A stretch of DNA of 64,000 nucleotides. Origin: Chloroflexota bacterium. GTDB taxonomy: Bacteria; Chloroflexota; Anaerolineae; Anaerolineales; Villigracilaceae. The DNA lies in assembly GCA_016234495.1 (NCBI GenBank), contig JACRBI010000033.1, forward strand, positions 1 to 64,000. Reading direction: 5' to 3'. The notes below the pieces were generated by a model. The model saw only the letters and a list, made by a program, of their open reading frames with translations. It had not been told where the DNA came from and made no database searches. This document shows, piece after piece, positions 35,063 to 45,161 of the stretch (positions are counted from its first letter, which is position 1; each line of letters opens with the position of its first letter). Both the position numbers and the translations under genes were made by a program.

Positions 35063-36736
35063 ATGAATGACGAAGAAACAAAACCCAGTGATTTCATCCG
35101 CGAAGCAGTCATCGAAGATTTAAAAAGCGGGCGCTTTAATTATGTCCGCACGCGCCTGCCCCCCGAGCCGAACGGCTATTTGCACATCGGGCATGTCAAG
35201 GCGTTCATGATTGACTACCTGATCGCAAAGGAAAATAACGGCGAGTTGATTCTGCGCTTCGACGACACAAACCCCGCCAAGGAAGAGACCGAGTTTGTGG
35301 AAGCCATCGAGGAGGATGCGCGCTGGCTGGGCATTGAATGGGTCAAGGTGACGTATGCCTCGGATTATTTCGGCCTGCTCTATGACTGGGCTGTGCAATT
35401 GGTGAAAAAGGGACTGGCCTATGTGGACGACCAGACGCCGGAACAGGTCAGCGCCAACCGCGGAACACTCACCACACCCGGAAAAAATTCACCCTACCGC
35501 GACCGTTCGGTGGAAGAGAATTTGGATCTGCTTGAGCGAATGAAAAATGGCGAGTTCCCCGATGGCTCGCGCATCTTGCGCGCAAAGATCGACATGGCAC
35601 ACCCGAACATCAATATGCGCGACCCGGCCATGTACCGCATCATCCATGAACCGCCGCATCACCGCACCGGTGACAAGTGGAAAATTTACCCGATGTACGA
35701 TTGGGCGCACGGACAGAACGATTCGATGGAAGGCATCACCCATTCATTGTGTTCGCTCGAGTATGAAAACCATCGCCCGTTGTATGAATGGTTTCCAGAA
35801 CAACTCGGTGTATGGAAGCCGCGTCAGATCGAGTTTGCGCGTTTGAACATGAGCTACACCGTAATGAGCAAGCGCAAACTTCGCCGCCTTGTGGAAGAGA
35901 AAATCGTCAGCGGCTGGGACGACCCGCGTATGCCAACATTGCGCGCCATGCGTCGCCGTGGATACACCGCCGAAGCTGTGCTTGAATTCATTCGCAAAGT
36001 TGGCGTCGCAAAAAACTACAGCGTCAGCGATGTGTCGCTGCTTGAATCTTGTGTGCGCGAAGATTTGAATAAAACTTCCCTGCGCCGCATGGCAGTGATC
36101 AAGCCGCTGAAAGTGGTCATTGACAATTACCCCGACGATCTGGTCGAGGAGATGGACGCGATTAATAATCCCGAAGATCCATCTGCGGGCACACGCAAGG
36201 TTCCCTTCTCGAAAGTGCTTTACATCGAGCAGGACGATTTCCGCGAGACGCCGCCGCCGAAGTATTACCGCCTGTTCCCCGGCAATGAAGTGAGATTGCG
36301 CTACGCATATTTCATCAAATGCACGCACATTGTCAAAGACGACAATGGCGAAGTAGTCGAAGTCCACGCGACCTACGACCCGACCACACGCGGCGGTGAC
36401 TCAGCCGATGGGCGCAAGGTCAAATCCACGATCCATTGGGTGTCGGCGCAACATGCCAAAGAAGCAGAGATTCGGCTCTATGACCGTCTCTTTACAAAAG
36501 AAGATCCCGAGGAAGGCGACGAAGGATTCCTCGCGTGCATCAACCCGAATTCGCTGGACATCTCAACGGGATATGTGGAACCGTCTCTTTCTTCGCCCGA
36601 AGCTGGTTCACGTTATCAGTTTGAACGCCAGGGATATTTCTGCGCTGACTCAGACTCGACATCCGATAAACCTGTTTTCAATTTGACAGTGAATCTCAAA
36701 GATGCGTGGTCGAAGATTGAGAAAAAAGGTAAATAA
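35063..36736 (+). CDS. glnS: Glutaminyl-tRNA synthetase
   Basis: Class I synthetase of 557 residues that charges tRNA-Gln with glutamine. The [15 protein letters not shown] motif (HIGH), the FDDTNPAKE segment, and the second class I motif VMSKRKL are present, followed by the C-terminal beta-barrel anticodon-binding domain. Its length matches bacterial GlnRS. A TATAAT-like box lies about 110 bases upstream, and CGAAGG precedes the start. Its substrate tRNA is encoded close by. Presence of GlnRS suggests direct charging rather than only the Gat amidotransferase route. Confidence 0.97.
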   Translation: MNDEETKPSDFIREAVIEDLKSGRFNYVRTRLPPEPNGYLHIGHVKAFMIDYLIAKENNGELILRFDDTNPAKEETEFVEAIEEDARWLGIEWVKVTYASDYFGLLYDWAVQLVKKGLAYVDDQTPEQVSANRGTLTTPGKNSPYRDRSVEENLDLLERMKNGEFPDGSRILRAKIDMAHPNINMRDPAMYRIIHEPPHHRTGDKWKIYPMYDWAHGQNDSMEGITHSLCSLEYENHRPLYEWFPEQLGVWKPRQIEFARLNMSYTVMSKRKLRRLVEEKIVSGWDDPRMPTLRAMRRRGYTAEAVLEFIRKVGVAKNYSVSDVSLLESCVREDLNKTSLRRMAVIKPLKVVIDNYPDDLVEEMDAINNPEDPSAGTRKVPFSKVLYIEQDDFRETPPPKYYRLFPGNEVRLRYAYFIKCTHIVKDDNGEVVEVHATYDPTTRGGDSADGRKVKSTIHWVSAQHAKEAEIRLYDRLFTKEDPEEGDEGFLACINPNSLDISTGYVEPSLSSPEAGSRYQFERQGYFCADSDSTSDKPVFNLTVNLKDAWSKIEKKGK

Positions 36737-36738
36737 CC

Positions 36739-36768
36739 TTGACAACTCATCCTGCTCTAATGTAAACT
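36739..36768 (+). promoter_or_regulatory. Promoter for the ABC exporter leader
   Basis: TTGACA at 36739-36744 and TAAACT at 36763-36768 are separated by 18 bases and start immediately after the glnS stop. Transcription would begin near 36775, ahead of the leader ORF and terminator. Confidence 0.7.
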
Positions 36769-36807
36769 GACGCAGTAATTAAATCTCAAAGAAAGGAGCG
36801 CACTTCA

Positions 36808-36879
36808 ATGCAGAGCTATCTACTTGCCAAACGTAACCAACAATTGAACCTATCTCGAAGTGCGCCTGCTGACCGTTAA
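36808..36879 (+). CDS. 23-residue leader peptide
   Basis: Short ORF with a strong ribosome site (AAAGGAG, 36792-36798) ten bases before its ATG. It begins MQSYLLAKRNQQ, ends SAPADR and stops at 36877-36879. Its ribosome site and first codons lie in one arm of a 9-bp stem whose partner is near its 3' end. It sits between a promoter and a terminator ahead of a drug-type ABC exporter, so it most likely acts as a regulatory leader rather than a functional peptide. Confidence 0.68.
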   Translation: MQSYLLAKRNQQLNLSRSAPADR

Positions 36880-36902
36880 CGGTCATCCTTCTGTGTCTTT
36901 TC

Positions 36903-36936
36903 AAACACGGCGCACCTGCGCCGTGTTTTTTATTTG
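36903..36936 (+). terminator. Intrinsic terminator ahead of the ABC exporter
   Basis: AAACACGGCGCA pairs perfectly with TGCGCCGTGTTT around CC and is followed by TTTATTTG. It lies between the leader ORF and the exporter genes, 90 bases before the first start codon. Confidence 0.9.
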
Positions 36937-37021
36937 TACAACCCCAGGGGCGACCCGCCAAGGTCAGCCAAGAACGCCTGACGAACAAGAAGGGCCGCCC
37001 CGACAAAAACGGAATAACATC

Positions 37022-38767
37022 ATGAACCTATCACTCAAATCCTATTGGAACCTGCTCTCTGACCACATCCGCCCACAAAAGGGACGGTTTATCCTGCTCG
37101 CCTGTTTGATGTTTGGCAGTATCGGCTTGAGGATTTTCGCACCGCAGATCATGCGGAAGTTCATCGACTCTGCGCTGGCTGGCGAAGCCCTGCAAACGCT
37201 CACATGGACAGCCATTGCTTTCATCGGCATCGCGTTGATTCAACAAGCCGTCGCTGTAAGTGTGACTTACCTTGGCGAAAACGTCGCATGGACGGCCACC
37301 AACGACCTGCGAGCAGAACTGGCAGAACACGCCCTGCACCTCGACATGAAATTCCACAATGACCATACTCCCGGTGAACTGATCGAGCGCATTGATGGTG
37401 ATGTGACCGAGCTGGCGACATTCTTCTCGCAATTCGCTTTGAACTTGATCGCAAATGGATTGCTACTCATCGGCATCCTCATTGCGCTATTCATCGAAGA
37501 CTGGCGCGCGGGCTTGGCGTTTACTATTTATTCATTCCTCACCATTACCATTCTTGGCCGTCTCAAGGACATTGCCGTGCCGCATCAAAAAGCGCGGCGC
37601 GAGGCAGAAGCTCAACTTTACGGTTTTGTTGAAGAGCAATTGGCTGGCACGGAAGATATCCGCTCCAGCGGCGCAGTGGATTTTTCCATCCGCGAGTTGT
37701 TCCGCCATCAAAGCGTCATCCTCGGTCATAGCCGCAAGTCACATTTCAAACGCTGGATCATCGAAAACGCTATGGGGTTCGCGCTCACTCTGGGAACTCT
37801 ACTCGCCATCACCAGCGGATATTGGCTCTTTACCGCGGGTCTCGTCACCATCGGCACCGTGTATCTTTTCGTGCATTACATCAACCTGCTCGAAGAACCT
37901 TTCTGGGCAATGACGCATGAAATCGAAAGTTTTCAAACCATCGGCGCGTGCGTTGAGCGTCTGACTGAGTTCCGCAATTTCAAAGCGGAAGTGGTCAGCG
38001 GGGCGGGACTGGAAATTCCCTCCCGCTCTCTCGCGTTGAGTTTTGACGATGTATCTTTTTCCTACAATGGCGCCGACTCGGTTCTCAGCGGTCTTTCCTT
38101 TGATCTGAAACCTGGCTCCACCCTCGGGCTGCTCGGCCGCACCGGCAGCGGCAAAACCACCCTCGGAAGGTTGATCTTCCGCCTGTACGACGTGAAATCG
38201 GGCAGTATCAAAGTCAACGGCGCGGACTTGCGCAACGCGCACCTTGAAACTTTGAGGCGCAACATCGCCATCGTCACGCAGGATGTTCAACTATTTCGCG
38301 CCAGCATCCGCGACAACCTGACCTTCTTCGACCGATCCATTCCCGACGAGAAAATCATCGCAACCCTCGAAGAACTGGAACTCGGCGATTGGCTGCGGAG
38401 TCAGCCTAAAGGTTTGGACACTGAACTCGAAACAGGATCACGCTCCCTGTCCGCGGGTGAAGCGCAACTACTCGCGTTCACACGAGTCTTTTTGCGGAAT
38501 CCAGGTCTGGTGATTCTCGACGAAGCCTCATCCCGTCTTGACCCAGCCACCGAACAGCTGCTTGAGCGCGCGATAGACAAATTACTGAAAAACCGCACCG
38601 CCATCATCATCGCTCATCGACTGGACACAGTTCATCGCGCAGATGAAATCATGATTTTGGATAAAGGCTCCGTCAGCGAATACGGCGACCGCAAACAACT
38701 CGCCTCCGACACAGGTTCGCGTTTTTATCAACTGCTGCAAACTGGAATGGAAGAAGTATTGGCATGA
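37022..38767 (+). CDS. ABC exporter half-transporter (first subunit)
   Basis: Protein of 581 residues with six membrane helices (about 20-310) and a C-terminal nucleotide-binding domain. Walker A is GRTGSGKTT, the Q loop is in VTQDVQLF, the signature is LSAGEAQLL instead of LSGGQ, Walker B is LVILDEASS with the catalytic Glu, and the H loop is AHRLDT. It pairs with the next gene to form a heterodimeric exporter of the LmrCD/BmrCD type. The ATG at 37022 starts the first helix region. The frame is open upstream to 36860, but that extension covers the leader and terminator. The ribosome site is weak (CGGAAT). Confidence 0.92.
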   Translation: MNLSLKSYWNLLSDHIRPQKGRFILLACLMFGSIGLRIFAPQIMRKFIDSALAGEALQTLTWTAIAFIGIALIQQAVAVSVTYLGENVAWTATNDLRAELAEHALHLDMKFHNDHTPGELIERIDGDVTELATFFSQFALNLIANGLLLIGILIALFIEDWRAGLAFTIYSFLTITILGRLKDIAVPHQKARREAEAQLYGFVEEQLAGTEDIRSSGAVDFSIRELFRHQSVILGHSRKSHFKRWIIENAMGFALTLGTLLAITSGYWLFTAGLVTIGTVYLFVHYINLLEEPFWAMTHEIESFQTIGACVERLTEFRNFKAEVVSGAGLEIPSRSLALSFDDVSFSYNGADSVLSGLSFDLKPGSTLGLLGRTGSGKTTLGRLIFRLYDVKSGSIKVNGADLRNAHLETLRRNIAIVTQDVQLFRASIRDNLTFFDRSIPDEKIIATLEELELGDWLRSQPKGLDTELETGSRSLSAGEAQLLAFTRVFLRNPGLVILDEASSRLDPATEQLLERAIDKLLKNRTAIIIAHRLDTVHRADEIMILDKGSVSEYGDRKQLASDTGSRFYQLLQTGMEEVLA

Positions 38768-38772
38768 GTATC

Positions 38773-38840
38773 ACCACAGAGAACACAGAGAGCACGGAGA
38801 AATCTTTTTAAACCTCTGTGGACTCAGTGCTCTCTGTGGT
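38773..38840. repeat. Palindromic repeat between the two exporter genes (copy 1)
   Basis: A 68-base inverted repeat: ACCACAGAGAACACAGAGAG on the left and CTCTGTGGACTC-AGTGCTCTCTGTGGT on the right, with a short A/T centre. A second, diverged copy begins at 63943 and runs off the window, so the sequence is dispersed. It contains no gene. Confidence 0.75.
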
Positions 38841-38863
38841 AAAGGCTCTTGAAGGAATCAATT

Positions 38864-40648
38864 ATGGAAACAGTTCAAAAAGTCCCCGCGCTGCCCGCAT
38901 GGAAAGTCATCTGGGAAATGCTGCTCTTTCGTCCCTGGCTGTGGTTCATCGACTTGGTCAGTGTGTCGCTCATCCGCTTCTGTTGGCAGGTAGCGCCTGC
39001 GCTCATCATCAAAGCCTTCTTCGACATGGTGACAGGCAAAGCGCAACTGACCTTTGGCATTTGGGCGGTTGTCGCATTTTTAGCCGCCACATGGATCGGG
39101 CGCGTCGTCGCAAGTTACGGATTTTATTATGCCGATGTACCCATCTTCGCCGACATGAACACGTTGCTGCGAAAGAATCTTTTGCGCTACATTTTGAAGC
39201 GACCCGGGGCATCCCAACTCCCCGATTCGCCCGGCGAAGCCGTCAGTCGTTTCAAAAAGGATGTGGATGAAATTCCCTTGTTCGTCATTTTGATCAACGA
39301 TGTCATGATTGGGCTGGTCATCATTGCTGTCGCCATCGTCTTGATGACACAGATCAGTCCTTCAGTAACAGTGATGGCGCTGGTTCCGCTGGTCATCGTC
39401 GGCATCGTCGCCAACCTTGCAGCCAGCCGCATCGAACATTATCGGCGCGCATCGCGTCAGGCGGGCGGAAAGGTGACAGGCTTCATCGGCGAGTTCTTCG
39501 GCGCGGTGCAAGCCGTCAAAGTGGCAACCGCCGAAAAGAACGTCATCGGTTATTTTCACAAACTCAACGATGAGCGCCGCATCCTGACCATCCGCGAAAA
39601 ACTTTTTGACGAGCTACTCGGCTCGATCTATCGCAACACATCCACGCTTGGCACGGGCGTGATTCTTGTTCTCGTCGGCCAGTCGATGCGCACGGGCAAT
39701 TTCACCCTCGGTGATTTTTCGCTCTTCGTTTATTTACTTCAAAGCATGGGCGACCTCACCACTTTCGGCGGCATGTTGTGGGCGCGTTACAAGCAGCTCA
39801 CCGTTTCAGTCCAGCGCATGTATCACCTGATGGAGAATGCGCCGCTGGATGCCCTGGTCGAGCACAGCTCAATTAATTTGGATGGTCCACTGCCAGAAGT
39901 GATCTACGCATCCAAAACCGCATCAGACCGACTGAATGAGCTGGTCGCTGAACAATTGACATTTCACTACCCTGAATCATCGAACGGCATCGAGGGCGTC
40001 TCGCTCAAAATAAAACGCGGCACGCTGACGGTGGTCACAGGGCGCATCGGCTCTGGCAAGACGACCCTATTGCGAACATTGCTCGGACTATTGCCAATGC
40101 AATCTGGCGAAATAAAATGGAACGAAACCACGATACACGAACCAGGAAATTTTCTCGTCCCGCCGCGCTGTGCGTACACCGCACAAGTTCCGCGCCTGTT
40201 CAGTAATACACTGCGAAATAATATTTTGCTCGGCTTGAACCGCACCGACGATGAAATTTACAAAGCCACAAAACTGGCCGTCATGGATCGTGACCTCGAG
40301 CAGATGGACGACAACCTTGAAACCCTCGTCGGCGCACGCGGTGTAAAACTATCAGGCGGGCAGGCGCAAAGAGCCGCAGCCGCGCGAATGTTCATCCGCG
40401 AGCCTGAGCTGATCGTCTTTGACGATTTATCGAGCGCGCTGGATGTCGAAACCGAACAGCAGCTCTGGGAACGAATCTTCGAGAAACAAAATATGACCTG
40501 CCTTGTCGTTTCCCATCGCCGTCCGCTGTTGCGGCGTGCCGACCACATCATTGTGCTGAAAGACGGCAGCGTTGAAGCCGAAGGCACGCTGGATGAGTTG
40601 CTTGAAACCAGCCAGGAAATGCGCGAGTTGTGGAAGTTGGAAGAATAA
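38864..40648 (+). CDS. ABC exporter half-transporter (second subunit)
   Basis: Protein of 594 residues with six membrane helices (about 20-320) and an ATPase domain. Walker A is GRIGSGKTT and the signature KLSGGQAQR is canonical. The Walker B motif reads LIVFDDLSS, with Asp where the catalytic Glu normally is. The H loop is SHRR. With the preceding subunit this gives one consensus and one degenerate ATP site, as is typical of heterodimeric exporters. AAGGAATC precedes the ATG at 38864. A palindromic repeat separates it from the first subunit without an obvious terminator. Confidence 0.92.
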   Translation: METVQKVPALPAWKVIWEMLLFRPWLWFIDLVSVSLIRFCWQVAPALIIKAFFDMVTGKAQLTFGIWAVVAFLAATWIGRVVASYGFYYADVPIFADMNTLLRKNLLRYILKRPGASQLPDSPGEAVSRFKKDVDEIPLFVILINDVMIGLVIIAVAIVLMTQISPSVTVMALVPLVIVGIVANLAASRIEHYRRASRQAGGKVTGFIGEFFGAVQAVKVATAEKNVIGYFHKLNDERRILTIREKLFDELLGSIYRNTSTLGTGVILVLVGQSMRTGNFTLGDFSLFVYLLQSMGDLTTFGGMLWARYKQLTVSVQRMYHLMENAPLDALVEHSSINLDGPLPEVIYASKTASDRLNELVAEQLTFHYPESSNGIEGVSLKIKRGTLTVVTGRIGSGKTTLLRTLLGLLPMQSGEIKWNETTIHEPGNFLVPPRCAYTAQVPRLFSNTLRNNILLGLNRTDDEIYKATKLAVMDRDLEQMDDNLETLVGARGVKLSGGQAQRAAAARMFIREPELIVFDDLSSALDVETEQQLWERIFEKQNMTCLVVSHRRPLLRRADHIIVLKDGSVEAEGTLDELLETSQEMRELWKLEE

Positions 40649-40660
40649 TCACGGACGGTA

Positions 40661-40705
40661 GATGATGGACAATAGACCACGGTCTACAGTCAATCGTCCA
40701 TCGTC
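40661..40705. repeat. Palindromic intergenic repeat before rtcB
   Basis: GATGATGGAC at 40661-40670 pairs with GTCCATCGTC at 40696-40705 (one mismatch), with an inner AGAC/GTCT pair. It resembles GAC-rich mobile intergenic repeats. An upstream in-frame start of rtcB falls inside it and is probably not used. Confidence 0.55.
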
Positions 40706-40718
40706 GAAGGAAGTAGAA

Positions 40719-42140
40719 ATGGACATCATTACCGGAAAGATTTTAAAATTAAACAACTGGCCCGACGGAAAAATTATCGGGATTGCAAAAAGCATCTCGG
40801 CGCAGCTGGCAGCCCAGGGGTTGGAACGCGATGCGATCCTCACCCAGCTGGATGCTGTTCGGCAGGAGCCCGGTCATTTCCTCGCCGATCCATTGTTGGC
40901 AGACCTCGCGCGCGAGTGCATTCGGCTCACTCAAAAAGATGATCCTTCAGCAGATGAGCTGCTTGATAAGCCAATCACCTATCCCGTTTGGGGGCGGGAA
41001 CAAATTGACGATGGCGCGGTGGCTCAAATGGACAATGCAATGCGCCTGCCTGTAACTGTGGCTGGCGCGTTGATGCCCGATGCCCACGTCGGTTACGGAC
41101 TTCCCATCGGCGGCGTGCTTGCAACTGACAACGCGGTCATCCCTTATGCTGTCGGCGTGGACATTGCATGCCGCATGAGGCTTTCGCTTTATGATGTGTC
41201 ACCGATTTTGCTCGGGCAAAAGCCCGGCTTGTTCGAAGACGCTTTATGGAATCAAACCGCATTTGGAATGGGCGCAAAATGGACAGGCAACAAGAAGGCG
41301 CAACATGCTGTTTTGGATGACGATGCATGGTATGCCACTTCGCAACTCAGGATGCTGAAGGACACCGCCATGAATCAACTCGGCACAAGCGGAACAGGCA
41401 ATCACTTTGTTGAATGGGGTTCGTTCCATTTGACCGAGGCTATGTTTGGGTTGAAACCGGGCATTTATCTTGCGTTGCTTTCACACAGTGGATCGCGGGG
41501 CGTAGGCGCAAAGATCGCCGATCGCTACAGCAAACTTGCGAGAGAGAAGCACCCAGACCTCGACAAGGCAGTGAGTTATCTCGCGTGGCTCTCGCTGGAT
41601 TCGGAAGATGGTCAGGAATACTGGCTTTCGATGGAACTCGCAGGCAGGTTCGCTTCGGCCAATCACTACATCATTCACCAAAGAGTCGCTGCCGCGGTTG
41701 GGCTTAAGGAAGTTGGTGTGGTGGAAAATCATCACAACTTTGCGTGGAAGGAAAAACTCGTAGACGGCAGAACGGTCATTGTGCATCGCAAGGGAGCGAC
41801 ACCGGCCGGCGCAGGCGTGCTGGGAATCATCCCCGGGTCAATGGGCGATGCGGGGTATCTCGTGCGCGGAAAGGGAATCGCATCCTCACTTGAGTCAGCT
41901 TCACATGGAGCAGGCCGGCAAATGAGTCGCAGAGTGGCGCTGGAGTCGATCAGCAAGTCTGCGCGGGATGAGTATCTCAAAAAGAATAATGTTACCCTGC
42001 TCGGCGGCGGCATGGACGAATCACCGCAGGCGTACAAGCCGATCGAAGAAGTCATCAAGGCGCAGACGGAGCTTGTGGATGTGCTCGGCAAGTTCACGCC
42101 AAGAATCGTCAGAATGGCGGATGAGCCGGGCGATAACTAG
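40719..42140 (+). CDS. rtcB: RtcB-family RNA ligase
   Basis: Protein of 473 residues related to the GTP-dependent RNA ligase that joins 2',3'-cyclic phosphate or 3'-phosphate ends to 5'-OH ends. Family motifs are PDAHVGYGLPIGGV, VGVDIACRM with the metal-binding Asp and Cys, GTGNHFVE, SHSGSRG, ENHHNFA, and SASHGAGR, whose His is the guanylated residue in studied enzymes. The family's GTLGGGNH segment is GTSGTGNH here. GAAGGAAG precedes the ATG at 40719. No RtcA/RtcR partner is seen. Role: RNA repair or tRNA maturation. Confidence 0.9.
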   Translation: MDIITGKILKLNNWPDGKIIGIAKSISAQLAAQGLERDAILTQLDAVRQEPGHFLADPLLADLARECIRLTQKDDPSADELLDKPITYPVWGREQIDDGAVAQMDNAMRLPVTVAGALMPDAHVGYGLPIGGVLATDNAVIPYAVGVDIACRMRLSLYDVSPILLGQKPGLFEDALWNQTAFGMGAKWTGNKKAQHAVLDDDAWYATSQLRMLKDTAMNQLGTSGTGNHFVEWGSFHLTEAMFGLKPGIYLALLSHSGSRGVGAKIADRYSKLAREKHPDLDKAVSYLAWLSLDSEDGQEYWLSMELAGRFASANHYIIHQRVAAAVGLKEVGVVENHHNFAWKEKLVDGRTVIVHRKGATPAGAGVLGIIPGSMGDAGYLVRGKGIASSLESASHGAGRQMSRRVALESISKSARDEYLKKNNVTLLGGGMDESPQAYKPIEEVIKAQTELVDVLGKFTPRIVRMADEPGDN

Positions 42141-42162
42141 TCGGAAACAAAAGGAAAATGAA

Positions 42163-42465
42163 ATGTACATCGAACCTGATTGGGACAAGGTTTTATTCAA
42201 TGCAAGGGTTGCGATCACTGACAACCCCAATTTCAACGCGTGGTACGGGACGCTCCCGCCTCACGTGCGTCAACTTTTGGATGACGTTCTCGACCATGAT
42301 GTCACACCGGATATGATCCTCGCTGCGCAAGAATCCATCGAAGAAGAGTGGGAATACACGTTTGTTCAAGCAATTGGCAACGGGAATCCAAGCCCAACGG
42401 TCGCCAACGACCTGACAGATGTTGTGCTCGAACTCGTGACATGGGAATTTACCTCAGACGAGTAG
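42163..42465 (+). CDS. Small acidic protein of unknown function
   Basis: A 100-residue acidic protein with several aromatic residues (MYIEPDWDK, WEYTF, VTWEF). No family recognised and no membrane segment. AAGGAAAA lies upstream of the ATG, 22 bases after rtcB, so it is probably co-transcribed with rtcB. A strong terminator follows. Confidence 0.7.
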   Translation: MYIEPDWDKVLFNARVAITDNPNFNAWYGTLPPHVRQLLDDVLDHDVTPDMILAAQESIEEEWEYTFVQAIGNGNPSPTVANDLTDVVLELVTWEFTSDE

Positions 42466-42483
42466 GTGTTCGAAAACCTATAA

Positions 42484-42526
42484 AAAACCACGAAGGCTTT
42501 TACATTTGAGCCTTCGTGGTTTTGCC
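42484..42526 (+). terminator. Terminator after the rtcB operon
   Basis: AAAACCACGAAGGC pairs perfectly with GCCTTCGTGGTTTT around a 12-base loop, 18 bases past the last stop. A TATAAT box at 42534-42539 follows and may start the next gene. Confidence 0.88.
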
Positions 42527-42585
42527 TCGGTACTATAATGGGAAAGTCATACCCAAATTTTCATCAAATTGGAAAGTGAGTCAAA

Positions 42586-43059
42586 ATGTGTAAAAGTCGT
42601 AATGAACAACTTGCAGATTTGAAACTAGCATACGAAGCGTTTATCCAAACCGCAAAAGGACTCACTCCCACAGACCTGTTGAAGTCGCTTGGCGATTGGA
42701 CTCCGCGCGACATCCTCGCCCATTTTATCGGCTGGAATCGAATCACTCTCGTTGGCTGCGCGGAACTTTGCGAGGGCGTGGAGCCGTTTTATTTTTACGA
42801 TGGCACGAACGACTATCGCAAGGTCAATGCGTCGTTCCTTGAAAAATACAATTCAACGGATGGAGATATATTACTTCGTCAAATCAAAACCACAATGAGC
42901 ACGCTCGCATCTTATTTATGGACAATCGACGAGTCTGAATGGGAGCTGGACACCGGCATCCTCCATTATCGCGGCGGGCCTGCAACAGTTGCAAGATGCG
43001 TCGACTCACTCATCCGCGATTATGGCAAACACAGGGACGAGATTATTTCGGGAATTTAA
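42586..43059 (+). CDS. DinB/DfsB (ClbS)-like family protein
   Basis: Protein of 157 residues predicted to form the four-helix DinB fold. The WTPRDILAHFIGWNR segment is typical of the ClbS/DfsB branch, and a late histidine (GKHRDEI) could bind metal. Members are thiol-dependent transferases, or hydrolases that protect against a genotoxin; the actual role here is unknown. GGAAAGTGAG precedes the start. It converges with the acyltransferase gene and touches its stop. Confidence 0.75.
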   Translation: MCKSRNEQLADLKLAYEAFIQTAKGLTPTDLLKSLGDWTPRDILAHFIGWNRITLVGCAELCEGVEPFYFYDGTNDYRKVNASFLEKYNSTDGDILLRQIKTTMSTLASYLWTIDESEWELDTGILHYRGGPATVARCVDSLIRDYGKHRDEIISGI

Positions 43060-43788
43060 CTACCCACCAAAACCTTTCGGCGCTTCGGCATAAACTCCGC
43101 GCATGGGTTCGGGTAGTCCAGCCGCGAGCGCAAACATCAAACGGTCAGTGAGCGAGAGCGGCGTATCGTGTGGATTCGGCAAAATGGGCGGTAGCAGCTT
43201 CACGGTCACGCGCGAACGGTGCGGAAAGCGTTTGAAGAATTGATCGGAGCCGACGACTGCCATCGGGATGATCGGACAATTCATCTCGATCGCCATCCTG
43301 GCCGTGCCTGTTTTTGCGACATTGAGTCCTCTGCCCTTTGAGCGGGTGCCTTCGGGGAACATGCCTAGTGTTTGCCCATGCGCCAAAACCTTGCGCGCAT
43401 AACGGATCGCCCACTCGTCTTTTTCTCCGCGGTTGACGGGGAAGGCGCCGAGGTTTCTGAGGAACGGCTCAAGCGGGGTCCTGAATAATTCAGCCTTGCC
43501 CATAAAAAAGATGGGGCGCGGGAGCGACAATTGCATGGGGAAAACATCGAAGTTCGTGTTGTGATTCGCGGCGACGATGACAGCGCCATCGAGCGGAAAG
43601 TTTTCAAGTCCCTCCACTTTCATGACCATGATCGCGTGAAAAAGATTGCGAATCGACCAGACCAGGAAGCGGCGGAATGTTGTTTCTTCGAGGGAATATT
43701 TTTTTCGATCGCGCGGGTCAAAATCCTGCTGTGTGCTCAAGGTGGCTGCTCCATACAAATTGCGATTATACTTGTTGCTGTAAATCAT
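43060..43788 (-). CDS. 1-acyl-glycerol-3-phosphate acyltransferase (PlsC-like)
   Basis: Membrane-associated acyltransferase of 242 residues for phospholipid synthesis. The catalytic NHNTNFD (NHx4D) and the substrate-binding FPEGTRSKGRG motifs are present, with a hydrophobic stretch before them. The start is uncertain: the ATG at 43788 has no ribosome site, and a TATAAT sequence lies in its first codons. A TTG at 43740 preceded by GGAG may be the true start. It diverges from enolase by 18 bases. Confidence 0.88.
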   Translation of the reverse strand: MIYSNKYNRNLYGAATLSTQQDFDPRDRKKYSLEETTFRRFLVWSIRNLFHAIMVMKVEGLENFPLDGAVIVAANHNTNFDVFPMQLSLPRPIFFMGKAELFRTPLEPFLRNLGAFPVNRGEKDEWAIRYARKVLAHGQTLGMFPEGTRSKGRGLNVAKTGTARMAIEMNCPIIPMAVVGSDQFFKRFPHRSRVTVKLLPPILPNPHDTPLSLTDRLMFALAAGLPEPMRGVYAEAPKGFGG

Positions 43789-43791
43789 TAA

Positions 43792-45102
<1,311 letters not shown>

Positions 45103-45112
45103 CTGTTACTCC

Positions 45113-45148
45113 ATCAACGGGGACAAATGTCCCCGTTGATTTTTTTTC
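45113..45148 (+). terminator. Terminator after enolase
   Basis: ATCAACGGGGACA pairs perfectly with TGTCCCCGTTGAT around AA and is followed by eight T residues. Confidence 0.95.
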
Positions 45149-45161
45149 TCCGGGAGGGATT

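Larger units (their letters stand above)
36798..36936 (+). promoter_or_regulatory. Predicted ribosome-mediated attenuator upstream of the ABC exporter
   Basis: Three segments can pair in exclusive ways. Segment 1 (GCGCACTTC, 36798-36806) overlaps the leader ribosome site and pairs with segment 2 (GAAGTGCGC, 36857-36865). Segment 2 (GTGCGCC, 36860-36866) can instead pair with segment 3 (GGCGCAC, 36909-36915), which is the left arm of the terminator. A ribosome held early on the leader ORF would block 1:2, allow 2:3, and prevent the terminator. This matches the logic of antibiotic-responsive attenuators in front of ABC exporters. It is inferred from base pairing only. Confidence 0.72.

Noticed and set aside
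36860-37021. Upstream extension of the first exporter subunit
   Set aside because: The extra 54 codons would cover the leader ORF end and the terminator hairpin and are unlike the family. The start at 37022 leads directly into the first helix region.
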